A DNA stretch of 64,000 nucleotides from Chloroflexi bacterium HGW-Chloroflexi-10 (GTDB taxonomy: Bacteria; Chloroflexota; Anaerolineae; Anaerolineales; Anaerolineaceae): NCBI GenBank assembly GCA_002840755.1, contig PHBZ01000008.1:81196-145195 (forward strand). The letters are read 5' to 3'. The translations under genes were made by a program, and so were the position numbers. Below, in pieces: positions 42,122 to 50,515 of the stretch. Within the stretch, counting starts at the first letter, position 1; each line of letters opens with the position of its first letter. The notes beneath the pieces are model-generated. The model made no database searches, had not been told where the DNA came from, and was given only the letters and a program-made list of their open reading frames with translations.

Positions 42122-42320
42122 GCCTAATGTTTTGCATTACCGGCAAGGGCGGGAAATGGTGGCAAAGCCACCAGACGCCCGCGAAGCGTCCGCCGTTTGG
42201 GTCAGAGTCTCTGAAAGTGTGGGAGAATGCCCGCACTTATCCGGTGCACCACATCAGGATGGCGGACCATCATTTTTCCCGAAATGACACGTTCGGTGTC
42301 CTGAGAACACTGCGTTGGGC
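42122..42320. repeat. attC-like folded boundary element
   Basis: On the minus strand the element starts GCCCAAC (42320-42314) and ends ATTAGGC (42128-42122), the simple-site pattern RYYYAAC ... GTTRRRY of integron attC sites, with one deviation (ATT for GTT). In between are nested complementary segments, for instance GGTGGCAAAGCCACC and GACGCCCGCGAAGCGTC. At ~199 bp it is longer than usual attC sites. It lies between the stop of 42357-42812 and the start of the next gene, where an attC should be. Confidence 0.45.
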
Positions 42321-42356
42321 GGTTTTTATTGATAACCTAGTTTTATCAGGAGTTGT

Positions 42357-42812
42357 TCATATGTGCTGATAGATTACTCTCAACCCTGTTCCAAGTATGG
42401 CTTCTAATTCTAGAATATATATTTCTTTTAACGGACCGATATTTGGATTCATGGCTTCGATGGCAAATTTTCCGAAACCTTGATGCCAATCATAAACTAA
42501 TTCATTTAATGAGCACGAATGCTTGCAGCAAGGAGTTAAGTATTTATCTAATTTAAATGTATCCTTATCAAAGTCAATGTGCATTTTTTCTTGCCACCAA
42601 CCTGGTGGAAGTTCAGCATTGCATTTTGGACAGCTTATTCGATCTAAATTAGCTCCACAATCAAAAAAGGAAATATGTTCAGTGACAATTATTTTGACTT
42701 TGTCGGAATCAGGGGCAATTTCCAATAATCGCTTACGGGCGTTTTCTCTAAGGATTTCTTCAGGAATATAATTTGGTTCCTTTGGAATTAATATTATCCA
42801 ATTATCAGACAT
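42357..42812 (-). CDS. Hypothetical protein with zinc-ribbon-like cysteines
   Basis: 151 residues, no recognised family. The centre has CPKCNAELPPGWWQEKMHIDF and TPCCKHSCSLNELVYDWHQGFGKFAIEAMNPN, suggesting a zinc ribbon. The N-terminus WIILIPKEPNYIPEEILRENARKRLLEIAPDSDKVKI looks soluble. GCCCAAC at 42833-42839 (coding-strand GTTGGGC) lies just 21 bases before the start, and an attC-like element follows its stop, making this the clearest single-gene cassette of the region. Confidence 0.65.
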   Translation of the reverse strand: MSDNWIILIPKEPNYIPEEILRENARKRLLEIAPDSDKVKIIVTEHISFFDCGANLDRISCPKCNAELPPGWWQEKMHIDFDKDTFKLDKYLTPCCKHSCSLNELVYDWHQGFGKFAIEAMNPNIGPLKEIYILELEAILGTGLRVIYQHI

Positions 42813-43328
42813 AATCTCTCTTGGCGATTACCGCCCAACGAAATAAGGATTGATGTCCTTCGCTCCTCAGGATAAAATGGCGGAGGAGGACAAAATCAAA
42901 GCCATGTTCAACATACTGCCACATCATTCCTTCGTTCCTCAGGACAATGACCGAGTTGAAATAAGCCATCTAGGAAAAGATACCTGCTATTTGGAATTTA
43001 GGACACACCAATCATTTAAACCCAGGTTTTGCAGGCAGTAATACAGCCATTGTACAATCAAAGGAGAAACCAACGCAAGTCAGAAACATGGCAAAAAACG
43101 GTATAGACTTTTTTTTTGTCATCTTTTTTCCCCTTCTCAGGGTGTAATACCACTTCGACATAGCCAGTCACCCAACCACATCGGTTGCCTGCTACCTGGT
43201 AGCCTGACCCTTACTAGGACTGGACTCGCTACGCGACCAGTAAGCAGACGATGACTTTTCATGATACACCGCGCTTTATTGGGATTTATGTGTTGTACAA
43301 GATTTGCTGGCTAAAAAGGCTCTACCTG
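42813..43328. other. Intergenic region with boundary motif and a small ORF
   Basis: Holds GCCCAAC at 42833-42839, followed by a stretch GGATAAAATGGCGGAGGAGG...GCCATGTTCAACA similar to the sequences near 38163 and 40905-40945, then a small ORF (43012-43122). Near 43200-43250 short complementary segments around TCGCTACGCGA were noted. Confidence 0.5.
43012..43122 (-). CDS. Small hydrophobic ORF (36 aa)
   Basis: ATG at 43122 encodes MTKKKSIPFFAMFLTCVGFSFDCTMAVLLPAKPGFK and follows AGAAGGGG at good spacing. Basic N-terminus plus hydrophobic core resembles a signal or single-span membrane peptide, or the 5' end of a lost membrane-protein gene. Confidence 0.35.
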   Translation of the reverse strand: MTKKKSIPFFAMFLTCVGFSFDCTMAVLLPAKPGFK

Positions 43329-43610
43329 TCAATCAGATTTCTTTGTAGTGATCTTCTTTCCATCCAGGTTAAGAATGCCGGACGCATCCCGATGAGGTCC
43401 GCTAGTTTGTTTCACTGTAAATTCTGCGCCATTCAAAATTACATGCGCAATTGCTCTGGCATGCCCGGTACCCAGGCCATAATCTGCCTTAAGCCATTCA
43501 ATAATCTCTTTATGTTTGGTCAAGTTCTTTTCCTTTGCCTCAGCAACAAATTCCTTAGGTGCTTTTCCTGTAATTTCTTCAACTTTATCTAAATATGCTT
43601 GAAATGACAT
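43329..43610 (-). CDS. DUF4287 domain protein
   Basis: 93 residues. MSFQAYLDKVEEITGKAPKEFVAEAKEKNLTKHKEIIEWLKADYGLGTGHARAIAHVIL is the classic DUF4287 pattern, here followed by a short C-terminal tail. ACAGGAGA precedes the ATG. Function is unknown; the domain is often found next to or fused with DUF1801-type or DUF5655 domains, which fits the neighbourhood. Confidence 0.85.
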   Translation of the reverse strand: MSFQAYLDKVEEITGKAPKEFVAEAKEKNLTKHKEIIEWLKADYGLGTGHARAIAHVILNGAEFTVKQTSGPHRDASGILNLDGKKITTKKSD

Positions 43611-43910
43611 AATTTTCTCCTGTTTATGATTAAGTGAGTAATTTAAATATTCTACGATAATTTCTGCTTGCTCGCTTTTGCAGAATGCCAGAACTTAGTC
43701 AGAACGGACGGTTTGCCCAAACCACCCCTTTTCGGTAGAGGGGATGAAAAAATGCTCATCTCACTCTCCTTTATTTCATTAAAATTGGTTATGAGCATCA
43801 TATCTCGATCGGCAAAGTCTGTATTGTACAAAAACGACAACCGCTCAGGTCTGTTCTTATCGAAAATCGCGCAGCATCCCTTCAGCCGGTGCCCTTTCCT
43901 GTCTGGCAGT
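43611..43910. other. Intergenic region with a hairpin
   Basis: No supported gene. CCCCTTTTCGGTAGAGGGG near 43724-43742 can form a small hairpin. Open frames on both strands here lack ribosome sites and family resemblance. Confidence 0.4.
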
Positions 43911-44870
43911 TCAAAACCTCGTACCAGGCTTGAAATGTCGTTTTGACAGAATGGCAATAACCCAGGTTATGAACAATGGGATTCCCACCAGAATGGAAAA
44001 ATGATAACCCTGTACTGGTATCCCCGCCAGGAATTCTATTTCCCTTGCCGGAAATTCCAGCCCTGATAAAATGGCCGGGTAACTGGATCTGGAGAAAGTT
44101 AGTATTGTCGAGAACGTGAACAAACCCAACCATATTACCGAACCCCACCATGCCCACAATTGTCGCCGTAATGTTCCCCAGGTGATGCAAGCCAGGCATG
44201 CAATGGATATATCGAGTAAGACAATCCCTTGGATGCCATATCGAAAAACGCCAAATACTGGAAACATACCGTTGAACAGGAGTAGGATGTGTAGCATGAT
44301 GATATAAAACAGATATAATGAACTCAATACCAGAAGGGGTATAGGCAAATCCTCAATCCAATAGTTCTTGCCATCTTTGCTCTCCAGGGTTCGTCTGGAA
44401 TTTTTGCCCTGGTAAAACCGGATCAGCAATCCTGGAAATACAAAATAGGACAGTCCGAGAAAAAACAATGCAATCAAAGCAACTGGTAATGATAAGTTTT
44501 TGGATCCCGCTAATATGAAAAAGACCACGACAATCAAAGGCGCGCCGATCACCAACCATGCCCACAACAGGGTCAGAGAAAGCGTTCTGACCCATCGCCG
44601 CATTTTCAAATGTCCGTAACCTAAGGGTATGAACATCAGTGCAATGAGATAGTAACCAATAATTTGGCTGGCAATGTTACCAAACATGAAAGAACCGAAT
44701 CTAAAACCTTCGTATTGAAAACGACCACCCTCTGAAAACAGGTAAAAGCAATACATTTCGAGTGGCCCCAGGAGACCGGTAAAAATACCACTTAATAGGA
44801 GAAGAACTCCAATGATAACGAATAATTGGCTCCGATCTTTGTAGTTAAAATCGCTTGTATCTGCATCCAT
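43911..44870 (-). CDS. Multi-pass membrane protein of unknown function
   Basis: 319 residues with about eight hydrophobic segments (near 15-35, 60-80, 95-115, 120-145, 180-200, 215-235, 245-262, 290-310) separated by short charged loops. No catalytic motif or family was recognised. The motif GCCCAAC (44905-44911; GTTGGGC on the coding strand) precedes the start by about 35 bases, as for several other genes in the array. AGGAATA lies before the ATG. Confidence 0.7.
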   Translation of the reverse strand: MDADTSDFNYKDRSQLFVIIGVLLLLSGIFTGLLGPLEMYCFYLFSEGGRFQYEGFRFGSFMFGNIASQIIGYYLIALMFIPLGYGHLKMRRWVRTLSLTLLWAWLVIGAPLIVVVFFILAGSKNLSLPVALIALFFLGLSYFVFPGLLIRFYQGKNSRRTLESKDGKNYWIEDLPIPLLVLSSLYLFYIIMLHILLLFNGMFPVFGVFRYGIQGIVLLDISIACLACITWGTLRRQLWAWWGSVIWLGLFTFSTILTFSRSSYPAILSGLEFPAREIEFLAGIPVQGYHFSILVGIPLFITWVIAILSKRHFKPGTRF

Positions 44871-45012
44871 ACTTATTCCTCTCGCGATAGGTTGGTCGCC
44901 GCCCGCCCAACACTTTTTCTAACCCGTCCGGAAAAACGTTTACAGATAGAAACAGGAATTCAGGATCCTAAACATAAGAATTATCCTTTAAAGGAATTGA
45001 GTGATGCCATTT

Positions 45013-45864
45013 TCAGATAAAGAGTGACTGCCAAAAGTGAATTGCTTTTTCTACATCGTCTATATTAAATTCATCGGCGTCTAGAGCAACATTGACTGCT
45101 TGCGCGGGCCACATCCCGTCAATGGGTTTCAAAGTTTGTTCGGCCATTTCAGTATAGATCGCGAACTTCTCGTGACGATTGGTTGTGGCATGATAAGCCT
45201 CAAATAAAGCCAGATATTTCGGGTCGTGTTCTCGCCAGTATGAGAAAGCCATCTTCTCACCTTGCCAGGGAATCCGCCGGACAATAAAGTAATCCCAGAG
45301 TACTTGTGTCAGACTGTAGTGTAGGCGAAAATCAAGCACAAGGTGGTATGCTGGATCGTCGCACGCCAGATAACGCTTATTCTGTTGGTAATTGTAGTGA
45401 ATACCATGCACGGCTCGGTCGTACACTTCGCTGTCACTGGGCTTCACCAGCCATTCTCGGTCAGCAAGCATAAGCTGCGCTTGGCGAATGCGTCCGTCTC
45501 TGTCATGGATGACTTCACCGGTCTTCAAACGCTCAACTAACGCTCCTTCCTCAGCCGTCTTGGCTCTCTTGTATTGGCCGCTTACAATCTCAGAAATAAG
45601 GGTAGTGTGCGCAAAAAGAACATCGGTTAATCGTCCGTCGATAGTGGTAAGAATCACACGCAGCGGAACAGGCATCTGTGACAGAACAACAAGCAAATCA
45701 TAATCACTGTGCTCATGCAGTTCACGTGCTCTGGTTGACCCCAAAGTAAGCACACCTTCAACGGCGCGATTACGGGAAAGGTGCTTGAGAACCTCATCTA
45801 AAGACATACTATTGCTTTGAGAGAGTATAGGTTTAATCATATATCTTCCTTCGTATGCTTTCAT
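45013..45864 (-). CDS. Nucleotidyltransferase-domain protein (MNT/aminoglycoside-type fold)
   Basis: 283 residues. Near the N-terminus VEGVLTLGSTRARELHEHSDYDLLVVLSQ gives the polymerase-beta-type GSxxx...DxD motif with both aspartates. The remaining ~180 residues are helical, as in small-molecule or protein nucleotidyltransferases. The ATG at 45864 overlaps the stop of the upstream methyltransferase gene (ATGA); an internal ATG at 45840 has a better AAGGAAG site and may be the real start. A two-gene operon with 45861-46502 is clear. Substrate is unknown. Confidence 0.75.
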   Translation of the reverse strand: MKAYEGRYMIKPILSQSNSMSLDEVLKHLSRNRAVEGVLTLGSTRARELHEHSDYDLLVVLSQMPVPLRVILTTIDGRLTDVLFAHTTLISEIVSGQYKRAKTAEEGALVERLKTGEVIHDRDGRIRQAQLMLADREWLVKPSDSEVYDRAVHGIHYNYQQNKRYLACDDPAYHLVLDFRLHYSLTQVLWDYFIVRRIPWQGEKMAFSYWREHDPKYLALFEAYHATTNRHEKFAIYTEMAEQTLKPIDGMWPAQAVNVALDADEFNIDDVEKAIHFWQSLFI

Positions 45865-46502
45865 CTCAGTTTTGGAAAAAACATGTTGGTCTTTTTACGA
45901 TATTCACCATACTCCTTCTCTGCCAACATCATTAGATAGTTCTCTTCGGCGCGTGCTTGATGGTATACCGCAACCCAGCCTATCAAACCAATCAGCGGTA
46001 ACCAAATGCCGGTAAACAGGAACAAGGCGATGTTAAGCAGGGCTTCCGACGCGTACCGTGGATGACGCATTAATCCGTATGGACCTTGTGTCGCCAGGAT
46101 GAACTGATGAGGTGGAACCTTGTATAAGGGCGTATAGTTGGGATTGAATACCATCGCGAAAAAGCCCCAGATTTCGTCAATCACAAACAAAATGCTTCCA
46201 GCAACATTTACCCAAAGAGGCAAACTCACTTTTACCGGTGCCAGGTAGGGGTCTATTGACGATGATAGTGCATCTATGAGCAGAAGAATTATCGTGATGA
46301 TATTGACTATAAACACAAAAAGCACACCAACTTTTGATGGAAGTGTTCCCGGTGGCTTTGCTGAGAGGGATTCGCTGGAAAGGAATACCTTGGAAGGGCG
46401 TGTCAGGTGTCTGCCTCTTATTAGAAACCTGTTGATGCTATACAACACAAAGAGCGTAGCCCATGTCATAGCAACGATCAATAACTTGGTTTGACTTGTC
46501 AT
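45861..46502 (-). CDS. Isoprenylcysteine methyltransferase-like membrane protein
   Basis: 213 residues with about five membrane segments. The C-terminal part ILATQGPYGLMRHPRYASEALLNIALFL and HQARAEENYLMMLAEKEYGEYRKKTNMFFPKL carries the RHPxY and EE...Y motifs of the ICMT/PEMT family, which bind S-adenosylmethionine at the membrane face. Substrates in bacteria are diverse (lipids or small molecules). It is translationally coupled to the nucleotidyltransferase gene. The extended -10 at 46524-46529 lies 22 bases upstream of the ATG, so the promoter is well placed. Confidence 0.82.
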   Translation of the reverse strand: MTSQTKLLIVAMTWATLFVLYSINRFLIRGRHLTRPSKVFLSSESLSAKPPGTLPSKVGVLFVFIVNIITIILLLIDALSSSIDPYLAPVKVSLPLWVNVAGSILFVIDEIWGFFAMVFNPNYTPLYKVPPHQFILATQGPYGLMRHPRYASEALLNIALFLFTGIWLPLIGLIGWVAVYHQARAEENYLMMLAEKEYGEYRKKTNMFFPKLR

Positions 46503-46523
46503 TGAACTTCCTTGATGAAATTA

Positions 46524-46532
46524 AGTATAGCA
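46524..46532 (-). promoter_or_regulatory. Recurring extended -10 promoter element
   Basis: Minus-strand TGCTATACT, with TATACT 22 bases before the ATG of the methyltransferase gene. Here the element is directly tied to an intact gene start, supporting its reading as a promoter. Confidence 0.65.
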
Positions 46533-46581
46533 CCGTTGGTTTTTGTACAAAATACGCTGGTCGTATCGCCTGTATGGATAA

Positions 46582-47130
46582 TCAGGATAAAATTTCACCG
46601 GAGTTCATTAGAGAGAACCCGGTAGCAAAATTTTGATTCTCGAAAATAAAGATAATGGATCCGTTCTTGTTCAAAAAATTAGGTGTTTTGATGGATGAGA
46701 TTTCGGCAGATTGTTTGACACGCTTGCGTCGCTCACGTTGCTCGGATGTAAAACCTTTCTGATTGATTTCATTCGGAAGTACATTCCCCAAAATCAGGCA
46801 GAGGATACTTAAGGCAATGCTTATATAAAAGATCATTCCCAATTCTCCAAAATATTTTTTATCCAAAATAGCACCCAAAAAAAGAACAGCGATTGCGAGA
46901 AATCTGAATAGTATTTTTAGGAACTCTGTGCTCATCTTGACCTCAATCGCCGTGTCACACTCCTGGCATAAGGGAAATGAAAATAATAACATCGTTGTCC
47001 CTTTGGAACCGGTAGCAATGGATTTATTTATAGACCAGTTCATTCCTGGGCCTGGCGCATTACCGCACATGACGCAGACATTTGGACAACTGTAACTGGT
47101 AAGGTATGGAACTTTGACCTTAATAGCCAT
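46582..47130 (-). CDS. Membrane protein with CxxC pairs, unknown function
   Basis: 182 residues. CPNVCVMCGNAPGPG and FPLCQECDTAIEV form two cysteine pairs, consistent with a small zinc-binding head. Two hydrophobic segments follow (about 72-90 and 95-118) and then a charged region KGFTSEQRERRKRVKQSAEI. AGGAGATT precedes the start. No family was recognised. It is the rightmost gene of the minus-strand array. Confidence 0.65.
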   Translation of the reverse strand: MAIKVKVPYLTSYSCPNVCVMCGNAPGPGMNWSINKSIATGSKGTTMLLFSFPLCQECDTAIEVKMSTEFLKILFRFLAIAVLFLGAILDKKYFGELGMIFYISIALSILCLILGNVLPNEINQKGFTSEQRERRKRVKQSAEISSIKTPNFLNKNGSIIFIFENQNFATGFSLMNSGEILS

Positions 47131-47566
47131 AATAATCTCCTGAAAGCTTACATATTCTCATCATCTGCTTGGCTCAATTACTAATTATTCGGGCTTCCTT
47201 TTTAGGGAAATTAAATATTTCCTGGTAGGTGGTTGATATAATGAAAATTTGTGGATTATCCACCCTGAGCGCAAAATTATTGACAAAATCAGTATAACAT
47301 TATTGAATTCTTTTTCAAGAGATAAAATGGGTGAAAAAAGCTTAACCGACAAGGTTAATAGGTGAGTCGATTTGCATATGATTAACCCCGCGCGAAAAAT
47401 TTTCATTAGTCCTCTCAAGGTTGGTCCTGAAACCTTGCCCTTCCCTGTGCACCTCCTGAAAAACTCAGCACTATCACTTTATTACTTCCTATTTCCCAAT
47501 TCCCAGTCCCTTTTCCCCTTCCCGGAATTGTCTATACAACCTGCCTTTTTGTGCAATATTTGTCTG

Positions 47567-47594
47567 GACAACCTGCCTATTTAGGCAGGTTGTC
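47567..47594. repeat. Perfect hairpin GACAACCTGCCTA / TAGGCAGGTTGTC
   Basis: Two 13-base arms separated by TT. A partial copy of one arm (ACAACCTGCCTTTTTG) lies 30 bases to the left. No T-run follows, so it is not an obvious terminator. Confidence 0.75.
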
Positions 47595-48136
47595 AAATAA
47601 CAGAAACCTTGTCATACTCTATCTGATATTTAGGTCACAAATTCTAAAAAGGAGTGCGAATGACCCGGAACATTAACCCGGTAAACCAGGCATCCCCAAT
47701 CTGGCACCACCACCTGCACCCCGTTATTGAAAAGAATTCCAGCGGGCCTCTGCCAAATACGCAAAGAAAAGTCAGGAATACTTTCATTTCCCATTTCTGC
47801 TTCCATCTCTTCCGCATTACTCAGTACTCATTACTTCTCTTCCCCAATTCCTGGTTCCAAATTCCTTACTCATTCGTTACATATTCGTCACCCATTCGTT
47901 CCAAAACGAATACAGCACATTAACAACCACATAAAGCCTATCTCTGCCGCCGCCGTCCGCATCTTGGGTTTTCGGTGAAAAATACATTCGTTCCGATTGG
48001 ATTTTTTCTCTATAAATAACGAATGAACGAATACCGCGAAGCGCTCCGACGCGCCGGTGCAAAGCGAAGAGCCGAAGCGGATGGGCTCCCAGACCCACCC
48101 GGTACCATCCGGGACGATTCCAGACACATCGTGTAC

Positions 48137-48200
48137 GGGCGAAGCATTTGCAGGTGAGTGTAGATCTGAACCCAGAAGGTCTTTTGCAAATGCTTCGCCC
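48137..48200. repeat. GGGCGA-family inverted repeat
   Basis: GGGCGAAGCATTTGCA (48137-48152) and TGCAAATGCTTCGCCC (48185-48200) are exact complements around a 32-base loop. It belongs with the hairpins at 26065-26154. Confidence 0.8.
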
Positions 48201-48416
48201 TTCCGCTCACCCAACGTAGGAACTTCTCAGTCTTGCGTCATGGACCCAAAAGTCCTTCCCGCTTGTAGGGAGGGCGAATCCCCAGCCCCTCCTATACACA
48301 AATTTTCCGCGCTACCCGGATTACGTATAATGGAAGAAACGCACAGCAAAACTGAACTCATTACTCAAAACTCATTACTCATCCCTTACTTCCAACTATC
48401 CCCGGAGACCCAACCC

Positions 48417-50192
48417 ATGACAATGCCAATCATACTCCTCCTGATCATCCTGATTGCTGCGCTGGTCTTGTTTATCTTCGAGTGGGTACCGCCGGATGTG
48501 ACCGCATTGGGAGTAATGCTCGCGCTGGTTGTTCTGGGATTGGTGCCCCTGGAGCAGGCATTTGCCGGCTTCGGCAGCGATACCGTGATGCTGCTCCTGG
48601 GCATCCTGATTATGACCGCCGCGTTGATGCGTACCGGCGTGGTTGAAGTGGTCAGCCAGAAACTACTGCAATTCACCGGCAAACGCCCTGGCAGTTTACT
48701 CCCCGTGACCATGCTCGCGGTTGGGGGATTGAGCGCTTTCATTAATAATACCGCGGCGGCAGCCTTTTTCCTACCAGTCATCCTCGGGCTCAGTCAGCGT
48801 GTAAAAATGAGCGCGTCGCGTTTATTGATGCCCATGGCATTTGCCGCGATTTTAGCCAGCTCGGTGACGCTGATCAGCACTTCAACCAATGTCGTCGTCA
48901 GCGGGTTAATGACTCAGGCTGGCTTGCCGCCTATCGGAATGTTTGAGCTGACACCGGTAGGGTTACCGGTGCTCCTGGTGGGGGTCCTGTATATGGTCTT
49001 CATCGGGCAGCGTCTGATTCCGGATCACCCGACACAGGAAACACTGACTGAGATGTTCGGCTTGCGCCCTTACCTGGCCGAATTGCGTATTTTGCCCGGT
49101 TCAACACTCGACGGCCGCACCCTGGCCCAATCCGGATTGCGCAACAAATTCGATCTGACGGTACTGGCGATCATCCGCGAAGGTCAACGCAATCTCTACC
49201 CGGGTGCCGATGCCCTGTTGCAAACCGGCGACGCGCTGTTGGTGGAGGGTCCATCGGCGGAAATCTTAAAAATCAAGGATGCCGGCGGGATTGATATCCA
49301 GGCTGACGCCAAGTTTACCGATGTGGACCTGCAGGGTGATGGAATGCGCCTGGCCGAGGTAGTCCTTCTGCCGCGCTCACCCTTTATTGGGCGTACACCT
49401 AAGGGGTTGCAGATGCGCGAGCGCTATCAAATTCAAGTGTTGGCAATCAATCGCCGCACCGGGACCGTTCACTCGAAAATTGCCGCCACACGTTTACAAA
49501 TGGGCGATGTCCTCCTGGTTCAGGGCAATACCCAGCAGATTGCCAATCTGCAAGCAGAAAATACATTCGATGTACTCGGGTTGGTGGATGCGCAGCGTTT
49601 CAATCGCCGGCGTGCCTGGATAGTCTCGGGGATTTTCCTCGGGGCGCTGCTCCTGGGGACGTTGAAACTTGTCTCCCTGCCGGTAGCCATGTTATTGGGA
49701 GCGTTGCTCATATTTATCACGCGTTGTATTACGCCGGATGATGCCTACCGCCAGGTGGAATGGAAGGTGCTTATTCTGATTGGCAGCATGTTGGCGCTCG
49801 GTGCGGCCATGCAGTCCACAGGTACAGCCGCATTCCTGGCTGAACAATTGACGGCGCTGGTCGGGTCATGGAATCCCCTGTGGCTGCTCACCGGCTTCTT
49901 TGCGCTGACTGTGCTGCTGACCCAGCCTATGTCCAATCAGGCCGCCGCCGCCGTATTGATCCCTGTGGCCTTGCAAACAGCCGTCCAATTGGGCTTGAAT
50001 CCCCGCACCTTCGCCATGATGATTGCCATTGCCGCCAGCACCTCCTACCTCACCCCGCTCGAACCCGCCTGTCTGATGGTATACGGTCCAGGGCGTTACC
50101 GCTTCAAGGATTTCCTCAGGGTCGGCGGCTTGCTCACGCTGCTTGTATATCTGATGGCAATCGTCCTCACCCCCATGCTCTGGCCGCTGTGA
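48417..50192 (+). CDS. SLC13/DASS-type transporter with two TrkA-C domains
   Basis: 591 residues. The membrane part is split: the first half (about 1-200) has IILLLIILIAALVLFIFEWVPPDVTALGVML and the INNTAAAAFFLPVILGLSQR signature. Two cytoplasmic TrkA-C (RCK_C) domains (about 215-285 and 300-370) follow, then the second membrane half (about 385-590) ends with STSYLTPLEPACLMVYGPGRYRF. This is the usual CitT/SLC13-like architecture with inserted RCK_C domains, found in sodium- or proton-coupled dicarboxylate, sulfate or similar anion transporters. The ATG at 48417 follows CGGAG; a longer in-frame opening from 48057 crosses non-coding repeats. Confidence 0.87.
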   Translation: MTMPIILLLIILIAALVLFIFEWVPPDVTALGVMLALVVLGLVPLEQAFAGFGSDTVMLLLGILIMTAALMRTGVVEVVSQKLLQFTGKRPGSLLPVTMLAVGGLSAFINNTAAAAFFLPVILGLSQRVKMSASRLLMPMAFAAILASSVTLISTSTNVVVSGLMTQAGLPPIGMFELTPVGLPVLLVGVLYMVFIGQRLIPDHPTQETLTEMFGLRPYLAELRILPGSTLDGRTLAQSGLRNKFDLTVLAIIREGQRNLYPGADALLQTGDALLVEGPSAEILKIKDAGGIDIQADAKFTDVDLQGDGMRLAEVVLLPRSPFIGRTPKGLQMRERYQIQVLAINRRTGTVHSKIAATRLQMGDVLLVQGNTQQIANLQAENTFDVLGLVDAQRFNRRRAWIVSGIFLGALLLGTLKLVSLPVAMLLGALLIFITRCITPDDAYRQVEWKVLILIGSMLALGAAMQSTGTAAFLAEQLTALVGSWNPLWLLTGFFALTVLLTQPMSNQAAAAVLIPVALQTAVQLGLNPRTFAMMIAIAASTSYLTPLEPACLMVYGPGRYRFKDFLRVGGLLTLLVYLMAIVLTPMLWPL

Positions 50193-50515
50193 TGACGTTT
50201 TTTCGTAGATAACGCACCATTCCACATCATCAGTCATCCTGTCCGAAGCCAACGGAATTATTGTAGGGTGACGTTGGATGGGATCGGGAAACCGGACCCA
50301 TATCAAGGAAAACCCCTGTTCAGATTTAACCATCCAACGCACCATCGTGCTCATCTTCAATTAACCCATCTGGGATCAATTAACACAATCATCTCTTTTC
50401 ACCCACACTCATTTGTGCACTTCGTGTAAGCCGTTCTTTACAACATTCTCTACGAACTTTCTTTATCGATTAAAATAAAGCAGAACTTCATCCCATTTCC
50501 CGGCAGGAATCATTC
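50193..50515. other. Intergenic region with an inverted repeat
   Basis: No gene. GGTGACGTTGGATGG (50267-50281) pairs with CCATCCAACGCACC (50330-50343) apart from one extra base, a GTAGGGTG...CGCACC type of dispersed hairpin. The promoter of the glycosyltransferase operon should lie in the last ~100 bases (TCGATTAAAATAAAG). Confidence 0.6.

Larger units (their letters stand above)
47131..48416. other. Long intergenic region with several hairpins
   Basis: No supported gene in ~1.3 kb. It contains a diverged copy of the promoter-plus-hairpin leader (47252-47301; AGTATA at 47291-47296), low-complexity CCCAATTCCC/ATTACTCATT stretches, a 13-bp perfect hairpin (47567-47594) and a 16-bp inverted repeat of the GGGCGA family (48137-48200). 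Confidence 0.6.

Noticed and set aside
43652..43957. Overlapping frames on both strands right of the DUF4287 gene
   Set aside because: No ribosome site or family resemblance; part of the sequence is a hairpin, and one frame overlaps the membrane-protein gene end.
48057..48416. N-terminal extension of the SLC13-type transporter
   Set aside because: The region carries a GGGCGA inverted repeat and low-complexity sequence; the ATG at 48417 starts at the first membrane span with a ribosome site.
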